The notes under the pieces were generated by a model. The model did no database searches and was not told the origin of the DNA. It was given only the letters and a program-made list of their open reading frames with translations. From contig CM025854.1 in assembly GCA_003952965.2 (NCBI GenBank), forward strand, positions 2,984,085 to 3,048,084: a stretch of 64,000 nt of DNA, given 5' to 3'. A program made the translations under genes and the position numbers. Shown one piece after another: positions 1-11,900 of this stretch. Each line of letters opens with the position of its first letter. The first letter of the stretch is position 1. Origin of the DNA: Morella rubra (lineage: Eukaryota > Streptophyta > Magnoliopsida > Fagales > Myricaceae).

Positions 1-203
1 CAAACTATTTATATTCTTCAACGTAGAAACTTCACACGATTCAATGTTCAGGGTCTCTAATTCTCACGAGTCACATACCAAACCTATTTGACGCTTTGTC
101 TTGACATTTGACAATTCAAAACTGAAGCCTCTGTTTTTCACTTCTCAACACTGGAGGAACGAATGCTTTTGTTGGTTAATAGGCCACTAAACTACCTACA
201 AAA

Positions 204-1203
204 NNNNNNNNNNNNNNNNNNNNNNNNNNNNNNNNNNNNNNNNNNNNNNNNNNNNNNNNNNNNNNNNNNNNNNNNNNNNNNNNNNNNNNNNNNNNNNNNN
301 NNNNNNNNNNNNNNNNNNNNNNNNNNNNNNNNNNNNNNNNNNNNNNNNNNNNNNNNNNNNNNNNNNNNNNNNNNNNNNNNNNNNNNNNNNNNNNNNNNNN
401 NNNNNNNNNNNNNNNNNNNNNNNNNNNNNNNNNNNNNNNNNNNNNNNNNNNNNNNNNNNNNNNNNNNNNNNNNNNNNNNNNNNNNNNNNNNNNNNNNNNN
501 NNNNNNNNNNNNNNNNNNNNNNNNNNNNNNNNNNNNNNNNNNNNNNNNNNNNNNNNNNNNNNNNNNNNNNNNNNNNNNNNNNNNNNNNNNNNNNNNNNNN
601 NNNNNNNNNNNNNNNNNNNNNNNNNNNNNNNNNNNNNNNNNNNNNNNNNNNNNNNNNNNNNNNNNNNNNNNNNNNNNNNNNNNNNNNNNNNNNNNNNNNN
701 NNNNNNNNNNNNNNNNNNNNNNNNNNNNNNNNNNNNNNNNNNNNNNNNNNNNNNNNNNNNNNNNNNNNNNNNNNNNNNNNNNNNNNNNNNNNNNNNNNNN
801 NNNNNNNNNNNNNNNNNNNNNNNNNNNNNNNNNNNNNNNNNNNNNNNNNNNNNNNNNNNNNNNNNNNNNNNNNNNNNNNNNNNNNNNNNNNNNNNNNNNN
901 NNNNNNNNNNNNNNNNNNNNNNNNNNNNNNNNNNNNNNNNNNNNNNNNNNNNNNNNNNNNNNNNNNNNNNNNNNNNNNNNNNNNNNNNNNNNNNNNNNNN
1001 NNNNNNNNNNNNNNNNNNNNNNNNNNNNNNNNNNNNNNNNNNNNNNNNNNNNNNNNNNNNNNNNNNNNNNNNNNNNNNNNNNNNNNNNNNNNNNNNNNNN
1101 NNNNNNNNNNNNNNNNNNNNNNNNNNNNNNNNNNNNNNNNNNNNNNNNNNNNNNNNNNNNNNNNNNNNNNNNNNNNNNNNNNNNNNNNNNNNNNNNNNNN
1201 NNN
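204..1203. other. Assembly gap (1000 N)
   Basis: A run of exactly 1000 undetermined bases, which suggests a fixed-size placeholder rather than a measured gap. Apparent open frames across it are artefacts. The 203 bases before it show no recognisable gene. Confidence 0.99.
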
Positions 1204-1872
1204 ATGCTTTCAATGCTCATGCTCTGAGAAGAACATTTTCAATCAGAGTGGAAGCAAGTCTTTTAGTGGAAAAGCTGGGTCTGAGAACTCCATCATTTAA
1301 GCTCAAATTGCCCTAAGATGACACATTTTGATAGAAGTAACTTTTTCTAAGATGACGCATTGGTAGGTGCCCTGAATTTTTGAATTTTATCTAATTGAAT
1401 TCTTGTTATTTTACTCGTAAATATTTGAATCCTATGGATACAATAAAAGGGGATATATAGCTATGTGAATTTGTGCCACTTGAGAACTCCTCGTAGTTAT
1501 TTGTCTATCAAATAATATTTGTGGATATGAGGCATCGTTTTGGTTTGAAACCATTGCTGATACAGTATTTGTATGCAGTGTTTTGTTAGGTGGAATGCTG
1601 ATTACGAATACGAGCATGGAGACCATCTGGAACCTGAACAATTCTGGGGTGTGTACTGATTCCTATTCCCTGCTTTTTCCATCTCCAATTCTGGAGAGGT
1701 CTCTGCTACTTGTGGTTTTTCCTTACTCTTTCTAAAGTTCATTAGCTGCTGTTAGGAAAACTTTTTCTTTGTCCTTGATCCTGTCTGGAACTTGCACCTA
1801 GGATTTCCGGTGGTTAAACTACTTTATGGGATTCTTACTGAGCAAATTAATTTTGCATTCAGAAATCATTTG
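1204..1872. other. No gene recognised
   Basis: Moderately AT-rich sequence between the gap and the gene scrap at 1.87 kb. It has no convincing long frame on either strand and no repeat ends. A short imperfect duplication (AAGATGAC followed by A/G-CATT) occurs near 1314 and 1350. It could be intron sequence of whatever gene the scrap came from. Confidence 0.4.
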
Positions 1873-2064
1873 AAGCTGCCATGGAATCAATTAAGGGAGT
1901 TGAAAAATCCGTGGCTGAAATCACAAACGCCACAAAGGAAGTTGAAGAAACCATGGAGTCCATTAAGAAAGAAATTCCACTGACAAGGCCGAAGCCATTT
2001 AGAGATCACCCAAAGAGCCCTTGAAGTCCACCGAGGGCTGTGATTGATGCATTCATCTGAAAGT
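1873..2064 (+). pseudogene. Decayed exon of an unidentified alpha-helical protein
   Basis: After a good acceptor-like tract (ttttgcattcag, ending at about 1863) the plus strand reads a charged helical segment with SFEAAMESIKGVEKSVAEI and then EVEETMESIKKEIP. Continuation needs other frames: DKAEAI, EITQRALEVHRG and AVIDAFI followed by a stop are in different registers, so at least two frameshifts separate coherent peptide. This looks like a broken host-gene copy or the last exon of a damaged gene. I do not recognise the family. The heptad-like spacing of E, I and K suggests a coiled coil. A little further on (about 2135-2160) the peptide ELEELDQF appears, an acidic tail of the kind seen in several helical proteins, but this is not enough to name it. 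The 5' part may lie in the N gap. Confidence 0.35.
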
Positions 2065-2736
2065 AAGATGTTGAAGGGGCTGCGATCGACATCTCTCTTT
2101 GCTTTCAACCAACCAGACAACAGACTTATAAGCTGAATTGGAGGAATTAGATCAGTTTGGAATCTGAAGGAGCAGTTTCCTCTGCTTCATTGGGAGTACC
2201 GACTATCTGCAGTGGCAAAGCAAGGTTTTTGGGTAATGTAGGAGAATGAAGGCCATTGCTCTTCTTTATGTATTTTAGATTGCTGTTTTACAAAGAGTCA
2301 AAATCTAGATGTAGACATAATGAACACAATGCAGATTTAAGACATTGATCGTTACCAATTGGTATTTCACACGTGGCTCAACAGATGGTGCTGAAATGAG
2401 CCTTGTCAACATTTTGCGGAAGAGTTGATGAATGAACAGTGTTGACATGTACTTTTGCTGACATATAAAGCACGGTAAAGGCTGCCATTGAAATGAAAGT
2501 TGGTCGCTGCTGCCAAGGGTTTCCAGAAGTTCATGCGTTTGAACTGATAAGTAATTTGCAGTGAGGAAGTCGAGGAAATTATGGTTGTCTAGGGAGAGAA
2601 ACAATTGCGGATGCTCTTTGTAACTCTTTGATGACCTTTCCTGATAGAACAGAAAATTATGAAGCTTGAATTTTCCTTCGAACTGAATTGTATATTTGTT
2701 TGCTATGGCGTAACATCGTTGGTTATATACTAAATA
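2065..2736. other. Unassigned interval
   Basis: No supported gene. A 164-codon minus-strand open frame (2799-2305) crosses this stretch, but its composition is unremarkable, it has no recognisable motif, and its first third overlaps a different coherent-looking frame on the plus strand. It may be the eroded 5' end of the LINE that follows, or host intergenic DNA. Confidence 0.3.
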
Positions 2737-3057
2737 TTGGTAGTCTCCAAAAGCTTCATGTCTAATTCCCGCAATTCTCCACCGCAAGGCTTCTGCCAAA
2801 GAGGGCCAACTTTGCCGCTTGCCACGTTCACACCCTTATCCTGCATGGTCTGTAGCTTCATGTGGATTAAGCATCCATCGGAGAGATTTGGGTCACCGGA
2901 AGCCAAACCACTACGAGTTGGGTCAACCCATCCATCCATGCAAAACCTCAAGCATTGCCTAAAAGGAAAGGCTTGGTCTCATTGCATTAGAAAACAGCAA
3001 CCTGAAGAAAAAACTCCGAAAGCCAACGAAGACCCGAAGCGGTTGTCTTCTGAGTAA
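2737..3057 (+). pseudogene. Possible LINE ORF1 C-terminal remnant
   Basis: A 106-codon open frame just upstream of the endonuclease region, in the position expected for the end of ORF1 of a plant L1 element. It is rich in P, S and K and ends in a basic tail (KANEDPKRLSSE). No CCHC zinc knuckle is visible, so the ORF1 assignment rests on position only. The opposite strand also has a frame of similar length (2951-2730), and I cannot decide between them from composition. Confidence 0.25.
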
Positions 3058-3119
3058 AGCTTGGCGGGTGGGGACTAACCTGAAGAGTCCCAATGTCAAA
3101 CAGCAACCTGATTAACGTG

Positions 3120-3142
3120 CCCCCCCCCCCCCCCCCCCCCCC
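3120..3142. repeat. Poly(C) tract, 23 bp
   Basis: An uninterrupted run of 23 C followed by 7 A, immediately before the LINE endonuclease frame. Long homopolymer C is rare in this AT-rich window. The exact length may be a sequencing or assembly effect. Confidence 0.9.
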
Positions 3143-3149
3143 AAAAAAA

Positions 3150-3970
3150 GCTGTGCTATCGGAATTGTCGTGGCTTCTGAAGAGCCATGGCAGAGAGATA
3201 CCTCAGGGAGGTGATGCGGTAACACCTCCATAAGCTGGTTTGCCTTGCCGAAACTAAAGTCTCTGGCCTTCGTAGTAGATTTTTGTTGTTGGGTTTTGAA
3301 GATATGGTAGAAGTAGCACCTAGAGGCCGTCGTGGGGGCATAGTAGTATCCTGGAAAAAAGAAGTCATTTTGGAAGTCAACTTGGTTTGTGATCCTTTTG
3401 TGAACTTTGATTGTTAAGTCTGATCCTCCGGACAGACATTGGCTCCTTTCTTTTGTGTACGGTCCTACCCAGTTGAATGAAAAATCGTCTTTAGTATGCA
3501 CTAGACTCCAGTGGAAATAATTTTTTGGGCCCATGGCTATGCATTGGCGACTTTAACGCTGTCTTGAACCAAAACGAAAAATGGAGAGGCCGATGAACAG
3601 GTTCTCATTCACTTACGGGTGATCTCAATTGGTTCCTCTAGAATAAAGGGACGATGGACCTTGGTTTCTTGGGGAATCCTTATACGTGGACAAATGATAG
3701 AGGTGGGAATGGGCTTAATATAGAGGAACTAGACCGCGTTTGGCTAATGGAGACTGGTGGGAGCTTTTTCCTAGAGCCACGGGGAAACGCCTAGCCCGAT
3801 TGGTATCTGATCATGCTCCTCTCTTGCTCGATTCTATAGGGGATACGGATTGGAATCCACGACCCTTCAAGTTTGAAGCTTTCTGGGCCAATGATGTCTG
3901 TAATCATAAAGTAGTAGAGGAGGTGTGGGAGAAGAGAAGCTTCGGGCTCGCCAGTATTCACCTTGTGCCA
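3150..3970 (+). pseudogene. LINE ORF2 endonuclease domain (broken)
   Basis: Translated pieces match the apurinic-type endonuclease at the start of L1 ORF2. NCRG near 3165 corresponds to the usual WNCRGLG start. Next come AETK (the metal-binding E of the 'METK' motif), GFEDMVEVAPRGRRGGIVV followed by SWKK, the GNPYTWTNDRGGNG segment near 3680, and LDRVW near 3730. These pieces lie in shifting frames with several stops, so no endonuclease could be made. In L1 elements this domain nicks the target DNA to prime reverse transcription. Confidence 0.7.
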
Positions 3971-4259
3971 TAGTCTTTAGACTACTAAAGAAGCCTTAAG
4001 ATGGTGGAAAAGGAATGTATTCGGAACATTCAGCATAATATACGTTGGTTGCAAGTGGAACTCGACCAAGTTCAGCGGGAAGCAGCTCTAGCTCATGGGG
4101 GTCCTCGGGTGAGTGCCAGGGAGAAGGAACTTTAGCGGTTTGTTGATGGAAGAACAAAGGAAAGAAGAGCTGCTATGGCGTCAAAAATGGCAAATCACCT
4201 GGATGAGAACCCCGAATTTAAACAAATTTTTTCACTTATCCACTCTGTATGGCATCGCA

Positions 4260-5303
4260 GGAACTGTATAGAGGCTATAAAAAAGGAATGAATGGGAATG
4301 GTTGCAAAGCAGAGTGGAAATAGGCAACCATATTGAGGAGTATTTCAAACCTTTATTACTGGGTGCCCTATCAAATTTCCTCCAAATTTGGAGGACATTA
4401 TCCCTGAAAAGATTTCGGCAGCTGATAATTCCGGATTATGCAGAATCCCTAATGAACCAGAAATTTGGGAGGTAGTTAAGAGCATTGGTGGTTCTAAAGC
4501 ACTTGGGCCAGACGGTTTCACAGCTACTTTTTTTCAAAAATACTGGCAGACAATTCGGACTAGGGTGAAAAAAATGGTACAAAATTTCTTTGTCAATGGC
4601 TACCTGCTTAAACAGATGAATCATTCATTCATAGCGCTCATTCCAAAGGTTGACAATCTGGAATAGATCAAGCAATACCGGCCTATTAGTCTTTGTAACA
4701 TCAGCTACAATATTGTCTCCAAAATCTTAGCAGCAAGGCTCAAGCTGGTGATGCAAAAACTTGTTTCCAACAGCCAAAATGCTTTCCTTCCACAGCGCCA
4801 CATTTAGGATAACTTGATTCTGGTTCATGAAGTGATGCAGATAATCAAACGGAAGACGTGTAGGGGAGGTCTGTTAGCTGTCAAGATTGACTTGGAGAAA
4901 GCTTATGACAAAATCAGCTAGAATTTTCTAATGGAGGTGCTGAAGAAGTTCGGATTCTGTGAGCAATGGCAACATTGGATACATCAGTGTATATCCATGG
5001 TTTCTTTTTCGGTCCTCCTCAATGGCTCTCCGTATGGCCTATTTCGACCACACTGTGGGCGACACCAGGGCAACCCCCTCTCACCCTTTTTATTTGTCTT
5101 AGTCACTAAAGTGTTAACGCGCCTACTAAAAAGAGAAGAAGATCACGGGTGCCTAAATGGTGCTAGAATCGCGAGCTCTGCCCCCTATTGCTAACCTTCT
5201 CTTTGCAGATGATATCATGCTTTTTTGTTGGGCAAACGCAAGGGAAATGCGGCAAATTCAAAAATGTATACACAAGTTCGCAGGACAAGTAATAAATCCT
5301 TTC
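4260..5303 (+). pseudogene. LINE ORF2 reverse transcriptase domain (broken)
   Basis: The plus strand gives the classic plant L1 RT order: KALGPDGFTATFFQKYW near 4495 (the PDG motif), NHSFIALIPKVDN near 4620, QYRPISLCN near 4675, KILAARLK, AFLPQRHI near 4785, KIDLEKAYDKI near 4885 (first catalytic D), GRHQGNPLSPFLFVLV near 5058, and NLLFADDIMLF near 5190, the catalytic FADD box. In-frame stops occur within these blocks (for example after VDNLE, after QRHI and after YDKIS) and there are frame changes near 5185. At about 5303 the LINE text ends abruptly at AGQVINP, where the gypsy fragment begins. Confidence 0.85.
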
Positions 5304-6236
5304 TCCATTGAAGTAGGAATTTGAACCATTAAAGTCGAGTACACAAGCCCGCAACATATCTTTCAAAGTCTGAATGGTTCTTTCTAATTGACCGTCACTT
5401 TGAGGATGAAAATGTTGTACTGAAGTTTAACTTAGTACCAAGAGCCTTCTGCAAACTCTTCCAAAATTTGGAGGTGAAGCGCGGATCTCAATCTGACACT
5501 ATTGATACCAGTACTCCATGCAGCCAAACTATTTCTTGTACATATAACTCTGCTAACTTCTCCATAGAATACCCAATCTTGATAGGTATGAAATAAACAG
5601 ATTTTGTCAATCTGTCTACCACAACCCAAATAGCATCTTGTCTACTTAATGCTTGTGGTAAACCCACAACAAAATCCATGGAAATATTTTCCCACTTCCA
5701 TTCCAGAATTTCAAGTGGTTGTAATGGTCCAACTGGTCTTTGATGCTCAGCTTTGACTTGTTGACACGTCAGACACTGCCCCACAAACTTTGCTATCTTC
5801 CTTTTCATCCCATTCCACCAGAACATCTCGCTTAAATCATGATACATTTTGGTGCTTCCCGGATGTACTGTGTAAAGAGATTGATGAGCTTCCTCTAAAA
5901 TTTGTCTCTTTATCTCCTCATCGTTAGGGACGCATAACCTGTTCTTAAACCTGAGCACTCTATCATCCGAGAAGTTGAAATCAACTTTGGTTCCATTACG
6001 TACCTCTCCTCCCAACTTCGGTAGTCCTACATCTTTCTACTAAGCCATTTTGATCCTGTCCATCAAGTCTAATTGAATCACCAGACTAGCCATCAAAGCT
6101 TGTCGATCTTCATCTAACAACTCAATCCTTGCCCTTTCCAAATCCATCAGGATCTCGTGTGGAGGATTTAAAACTGCAACCATAGTTTCAGAAGACTTTC
6201 GACTCAACGCATCAGCTACCATATTAGCCTTCTCTT
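5304..6236 (-). mobile_element. Ty3/gypsy pol fragment without LTRs
   Basis: A minus-strand piece of a gypsy polyprotein, from the end of RNase H (VADALSRKSSE near 6220) through the integrase zinc domain (H, H and the CLTCQQVKAEHQRP segment with CxxC) into the integrase core (SMDFVVGLP, VVVDRLTK, SIVSD). The wording is closest to Tekay/Del-type chromoviruses as I remember them. No LTR, primer site or target duplication flanks it, and it interrupts the LINE between AGQVINP and the SILRVQQVEEAGTYLGLP segment. It is a broken fossil fragment, perhaps incorporated during break repair, with a few internal breaks. Confidence 0.85.
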
Positions 6237-8553
6237 GCTATCCCTCAATCTTAAGAGTACAACAAGTAGAAGAGGCAGGGACTTATTTGGGCCTCCTCTT
6301 GCTATCCCTCGATCCCGTAGTCAAACGTGTCAAGCAATGCAAGATAAGGTTTTTTTTTCTCTTTTTTTTCGTCAAAAGAGGAAGCTTTCACTAAGATCAA
6401 GGAGGTTTGAAAACCTCAAGTACATGCTCTAAGGGGTGTGTCAGACCCTTCGGAGAGGCGACAGGCCAACGAGCAAAAGGCCCGAACAACCTTACAAACC
6501 CAAGTCCAAACGGACAGGTAGAGACCCATAAAGGGTGAAAAGCCCACAAAGGGCAGCAAGTTGAGACAACCAGCGGAAAAGGAAAGCCGATGGCGGAATA
6601 TTGTGGCAGGACCAGCAGCTGGAGGCGATAAACCGATCAGATTGAAAAATGTGGAGGTGCGTGGGCCCACACGTGCTGCTCAACCAGTCATCGGAGATGA
6701 CCACGAGGAGAGCCTGGACATCTAGATGCCAGGCACCTGGCACGTGTATACCACAGAGGACCACTGAAAAAATGAAGATAAAGGGGCGGGCGCATGAGAT
6801 TCACGCGCACGCAATTCTCCAGTCGATGTAGATGTCATCCCCGCCGGTCGTGGTCTTCAAAAACCTCCACAAAAGCATAAATCTAATCACCAAATCCACT
6901 AGAAAAAAATCCCTAAAAGTGGCTGGAATAGGGGGTTTATTGAAGGTTCTGGTCATAGAAGGCAAGAGCAAAGGAGAAGAGGGGGGCGGGTGGAGCTCCT
7001 GCTAGTCCTGCCATCGGAGAAGGAGGTGAGGGGAGTGGGTCAGTCAGTCAAGGGAGAAAAAGTCTAAAAAGAAAAAAAGGTGGTGGATTGATTGGGCCAT
7101 GCCCAGTGCAAGATAAGGTTATTAATAAACTAGTGGGGTGGAAAGCTTGCTTGCTATCACAAGCAAGACGAACGATGCTCATTCAGTAGCCTCTACAATC
7201 CCCTCCTATTACATGTCGGGGGTTTTTTTTTTCTTTTGTTGCCTAAGAGGATGAATCGGGGTCTTAATATGCAAATTAAAAACTTTTGGTAGGGGTTTGG
7301 TGGATTAAGCCGGCAATATCATCCCAAATCTTGGGAAAGCATATGTAAACCAAAAACTTATGGTGGATTGGGCTTCAAAGAATAGAGGATATCATTCATA
7401 TCAATTGGGCTCTGGTGGCAAAGTTAGGATGGGAGATGGCACGAAAAAAGGAATGCTTATGGGTACAAGCCTTAGAAGCTAAATATTGTAGGGGAACTCA
7501 ATTCCTAACGGCCTGAGAAAATCCAGGCGCCTCATGGATTTGGCAAAGCATTATGCAAACGAGGGACATTATAGAGGGGGGTTGCTGGTGGCATATCAAA
7601 GGTGGAACAAACATCAACATATGGCGTGATCCTCGAGTGCCTGAAGTGTCGGGGTTTGTTCCAAAATTGAAACTAAGAGCAATAGTGGAATGCAGAACTA
7701 ACTATGTTAGTGATCTGATCAATAGAGTCCTCTAGGCATTGGAAGGTGGAGCTTATCCGAAGCCTATTTGAGGAGGACTCGGCAAAGGCAATTCTACAAA
7801 CCAATCTTCCTCCAGTGCGACAACCTGATGTCCCCCGATGGATGTTGAATAGGAAAGGGAATTTTCTGTGAAGGATGCATACCTCTTTGACTAGAAAGAA
7901 AAATTATAAAATTAGGGAGAGTTATCACCCTCGGAATGTAAGAAAATATGGATCCTCAGACTTCAACATCGTCTGAAACTGCTTCTCTGGAAGGTAGCTG
8001 CTTATGCCCTCCTCCTGCGCTAGATTTCGGGACCTCAAGTAGCAATATCGAACATATTATCCGCTAGTTGTCCACCGTGCAAAGGAAAAGAGGATTCGCA
8101 GGAGCATTTGTTCTTGGGGTGCCCGATTAGTATTATTCTATGGCGTAATGGTCCCTGGCCGTTTTTATCCATAGACTTTGCTTCTTATCCCATTCAAACA
8201 TGGTTCAAGTTCATCTTAAATTTTAAAAATCTACCCAGACAATACTAGGACTCCGGGAACCACGTGATGTTGGCTATTGGCTAACATTGGACACACACGC
8301 AATAAGTTAGTCAATGAAGGAAAAGAGTTTTGAAGTTTTCGATCTCATCAGGTCGTTTCAGAGGTATGCCGCTCACAAGGCCGCGTGGGAGGGTATGGAG
8401 TTGGCTGATCAGATTTACTGGCAACCGCCAAGGAAGGAACGCTGAAGATAAATTTTGATCCTATCAAAGGATAAGCAATAGCCGCCCGACTTGCATTCTC
8501 TTTGGTGGCTGATTTTGTGGATAATCGTATTTTATTACTCTTTGGCAGCTGTT
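6237..8553 (+). pseudogene. LINE ORF2 thumb, zf-RVT and RNase H-like tail (broken)
   Basis: After the gypsy fragment the LINE resumes with SILRVQQVEEAGTYLGLP and the IPRSRSQTCQAMQDKV region. After the retroposon it continues from the duplicated site with VINKLVGWKACLLSQARR and TMLIQ. Further on come WALVAKLGWEMA, AKYCRG, WIWQSI near 7535, GCWWHIKGGTNINIWRDPRV near 7580, then the zf-RVT zone near 7950-8150 (KIWILRLQHRLKLLLWKVAA, then PPCKGKEDSQEHLFLGCP with its C and H residues), and a short RNase H-like start (LKINFD near 8445). Stops and frameshifts are frequent. The chromovirus entered at 8553. Confidence 0.75.
6352..7106 (-). mobile_element. 755-bp poly(A)-tailed retroposon of unknown family
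   Basis: The LINE sequence is interrupted between two perfect copies of TGCAAGATAAGGTT (6338-6351 and 7107-7120), a 14-bp target duplication. The inserted DNA begins on the plus strand with a T-rich tract (TTTTTTTTCTCTTTTTTTTC), which is a poly(A) tail on the minus strand, so this is a retroposed copy in minus orientation. The body is GC-richer than its surroundings. It contains a T- and C-rich leader on the minus strand (near 7060-6990) and 84-90-codon frames without recognisable motifs (6670-6416, 6764-6492). It is not visibly tRNA-derived (no A/B boxes found) and is too long for a typical SINE. It could be a 5'-truncated or internally deleted LINE, or a processed transcript. Confidence 0.75.
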
Positions 8554-8906
8554 TGATATATCCCAAGTAATTAAGATAAGAACAAATTCTATTAAAGTTT
8601 CACTTCGGGTGAGAGTGTACCATAAAGTTGAATATATTTTTCTTGTTTTCCCATACGACAATTCTGCAAGATTTAAATAAATACGCAACTAACAACCCAC
8701 GACGCCAAACCTCCTAAACTATAGCAACAGATAAAGGAAAATCTTGGCTACTAACAAACTTATTGACTAACAAACGTATTAACTCACGTTCTTTTGACTC
8801 ACATAGCCCCTTATTCTTCGTAACAACTCTGCTCACAGCTCACTCTACCCCTTCCTCGTAACGTCTTGGCCTCCTTCTATTCCACACAAGATGATGTCTC
8901 TTATCA
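8554..8906 (-). repeat. Chromovirus LTR (3' LTR in element sense)
   Basis: 353 bp, bounded by the short inverted repeat TGATA/TATCA, and aligned along its whole length with 18235-18585 with about 25 differences and two small length differences. The adjacent host (LINE) bases CTGTT at 8549-8553 are the left target duplication. Confidence 0.95.
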
Positions 8907-8920
8907 ATACCCTCCCCTCG
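8907..8920 (-). promoter_or_regulatory. Polypurine tract of the chromovirus
   Basis: On the minus strand the bases next to the 3' LTR read CGAGGGGAGGGTAT, a purine run in the place where plus-strand DNA synthesis of an LTR element is primed. Confidence 0.75.
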
Positions 8921-11900
8921 AATTGGAACCTTGTCCCCAAGGTTCAGCTCAGGAAATTGAGTTTTGAAAGCCGTAGTATTCTCCCATATGGCATCTTCTG
9001 TTGGCAACTGTTCCCATTTAACCAAGACTTCTTCAACAAACTTTGGTCCAAGTCTAAACCGTCGAATTTCTAGAACTTTCTTTGGTTTAACTACACTCTC
9101 GCCATCATCAGAAATTGGTGGTAACTCACTGCTAGCGACATGATCTTCACCAATCTTCTTTTTTAACAGCGAGACATGAAAAACAGGATGAACCCGAGCT
9201 CTCACCAGTAATTGCAGACAATATGCAACAGCTCCCACTTTTTTAGCCACCACATAAGGCCTATAATATCTATTTGCCAGCTTCTGATGTGCCCTTCAAA
9301 AAACTGTTTGCTGTCGATAAGGATGAAGTTTGAGAAAAACCATATCTCCTTCTTGAAATTCGATGTCTCTCCTTCCCTTATCCACCAGCTGCTTCATTCT
9401 ACTACTGGCCTTATGTAAATTCTGCTTCAGTTGTCTAAAAAGCTCATCATGATCAACCAGATTTTATCCACTTCATCAACAAGCAATGCACCACCTGATA
9501 GAGAGGAATGACTGGCAGTAATCTCCCATATAAAGCTTGGAATGGAGTCATGCCGGTGGAAGTATGATAGGCCGTGTTATACCAAAATTTTGCCCATGGC
9601 AGAAAAATACTCCACTTGCGGGGTTGATGATGAACAAAGCAACGCAAATATTGCTCAACACAACGATTCACGACCTCCGTCTGACCATCCGTTTGTGGAT
9701 GATAAGCTGAACTCATTTTTAATTGAGTTCCTTACATTTTAAAGAACTCCTTCCAAAATTGGCTGATAAAAATGGCATAGCGATCGCTGACTATGGAGCG
9801 TGGCATTCCATGTAGCTTGACAATTCCTTTGACAAATTTTTCTACCACTACTTTGGCTATAAATGGATGTGCTAAGGCAATAAAGTGAGCATATTTGCTT
9901 AACCTATCCACCACTACCGGAAGAGTGTCTTTGCCGTGTGAGGAAGGGAGACCTTCAACAAAACCCATTGTAATGTCATCCTAAACTTGACAAGGAATTG
10001 GTAGAGATTGCAAGCCAGCTGGCGAGAGTGTCTCTGCCTTTGCTCGTTGACAAACATCACAGGCAGCTATATATTGTTGAATCATTTTATGCATAGAAGG
10101 CCAATAAAATTGTTGAGCCAACCTCTTGTATGTACGTAAGACACCTGAATGGCCTCCTATGGGAGAATCATAGAATTCCCTTAATAGTTGCAGAACAATA
10201 GGAGATTTAGGAGGCACCACCACTTTATTTTTAAAAAATATGAGTCCTGCACGCCACCTATAATGACTAGTAGAATTTGTTGAAGCTAGCTGTCCAATTT
10301 TGATCATATACGCGTCCTCCACTGTAGCTTTCTTTAGTTCCTCCCATAATACGATATGTGGTGTGGAAATGGCACTGAGAACTGGCCCACCCGTAACTCT
10401 TGATAAAGCATCTGCAGCAGAATTTTCACTACTGGGTTTGTAGAGTATTTCGTAATCATATCCCATCAATTTTGCCACCGATTTCTGTTGCTCCAGCATG
10501 ACTATGCGATGTTCTAACAATATTTGAGGCTCCGTTGGTTAGTTTGAATGAAGAATTTTCTTCCTAATAAATATGGTCTCCATGTACTAATAGCTTTAAC
10601 AGTAGCCAGCATTTCTCTAGCATAAGTAGACCACAATTGCTTGATAACACCCAATACTTTTGCTCATGTAAGCAATTGGTTTTCTTTGCTGGGTGAGCAC
10701 TGCACCAACCCCTCCACCTGAAGCATCGGTCTCAATCAAAAAATCATCATTAAAATTCGGTATGGCAAGGGTAGACGTTGATGTCATAGCCTTCTTGAGA
10801 GCATGAAAAGCGGCTTCAGCTTCCTCATTCCACCCAAACTGCCCTTTCCATAATAAGTTGGTTAAAGGTCGAGCTATCATGCCATAGTTGCGTACAAATT
10901 TTCTATAATAACCTATGAGACCTAAAAAACCAAGCAACTCTGAACTATTAGTAGGATAGGGCCACTTAGTCATGGCTGCGATCTTGCCTTGATCAACTTT
11001 TACCCCATGAGGGGTAACAATATGGCCCACATATTCGAGTTCTTTTTGGCCAGAAGCACACTTGCTAATCTTGACAAAGAATTGATGATGCCTTAATATT
11101 TCAAAAGCTTGACAAACATGTTCAAGATGCATGATCCAATTGGGGCTGTAGATCAAAATGTCATCGAAGAAGACCAGTATAAATTTACATAAATGAGGCC
11201 GAAATATGGAATTCATGATAGCTTGGAATGTGGATGGGGCATTACATAATCCAAATGAAATAACTGAATATTCATAATGGCCATTGTGCGTGCAAAATGC
11301 AGCTTTTTGGAATGTTTGGAGGGTGTAAACGCACTTGATGGTAACCAGCCCCAAAGTCTAACTTAGTGAAAAAAGATGCCCAATGAAGTTCATCAAGCAT
11401 ATCATCTACAGTAGGGATAGGAAATCTATCTTTGATGGTAACTGCATTGAGAGCTCGGTAGTCGATACAAAATCGCCACGACCCATCTTTTTTTTTAACT
11501 AACAAACCACGAGAAGAGAATGGACTAGTACTAGCCCTAATAAGCCCCAATTCAAGCATGTCATGAACTTGTTTTTCTATTTCAGCTTTTTGAAAAAAGG
11601 CATACCTGTAGGGTATCACATTCACGGGCTCGACTTCTTCCTTAAGGCGAATGCAATGATCAACTTCTCTTGTAGGTGGCAGCTGTGTTGGTTCTTGAAA
11701 TATGTCGCTATATGCATTAATTAGCTGTTGTAAATCTGATGGTATTACACTCTCCATCGCTCCCTTTTCGCATTGCAAACATACAGCAAATATTGAACTT
11801 CCTTGTCTGCATTCTTTGGAGATTGTCTTTACTGAGGCTGATTTGATACACTGCTTTTCCATGCCCTATAGCCATCAGTTTTGGTTGCCCCATTGGAAGT

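Noticed and set aside
163-1227. Three 340-350-codon open frames across the N gap
   Set aside because: They consist almost wholly of undetermined bases.
2305-2799. 164-codon minus-strand frame
   Set aside because: No motif, ordinary composition, and in conflict with a plus-strand frame over the same bases; kept only as an uncertainty.
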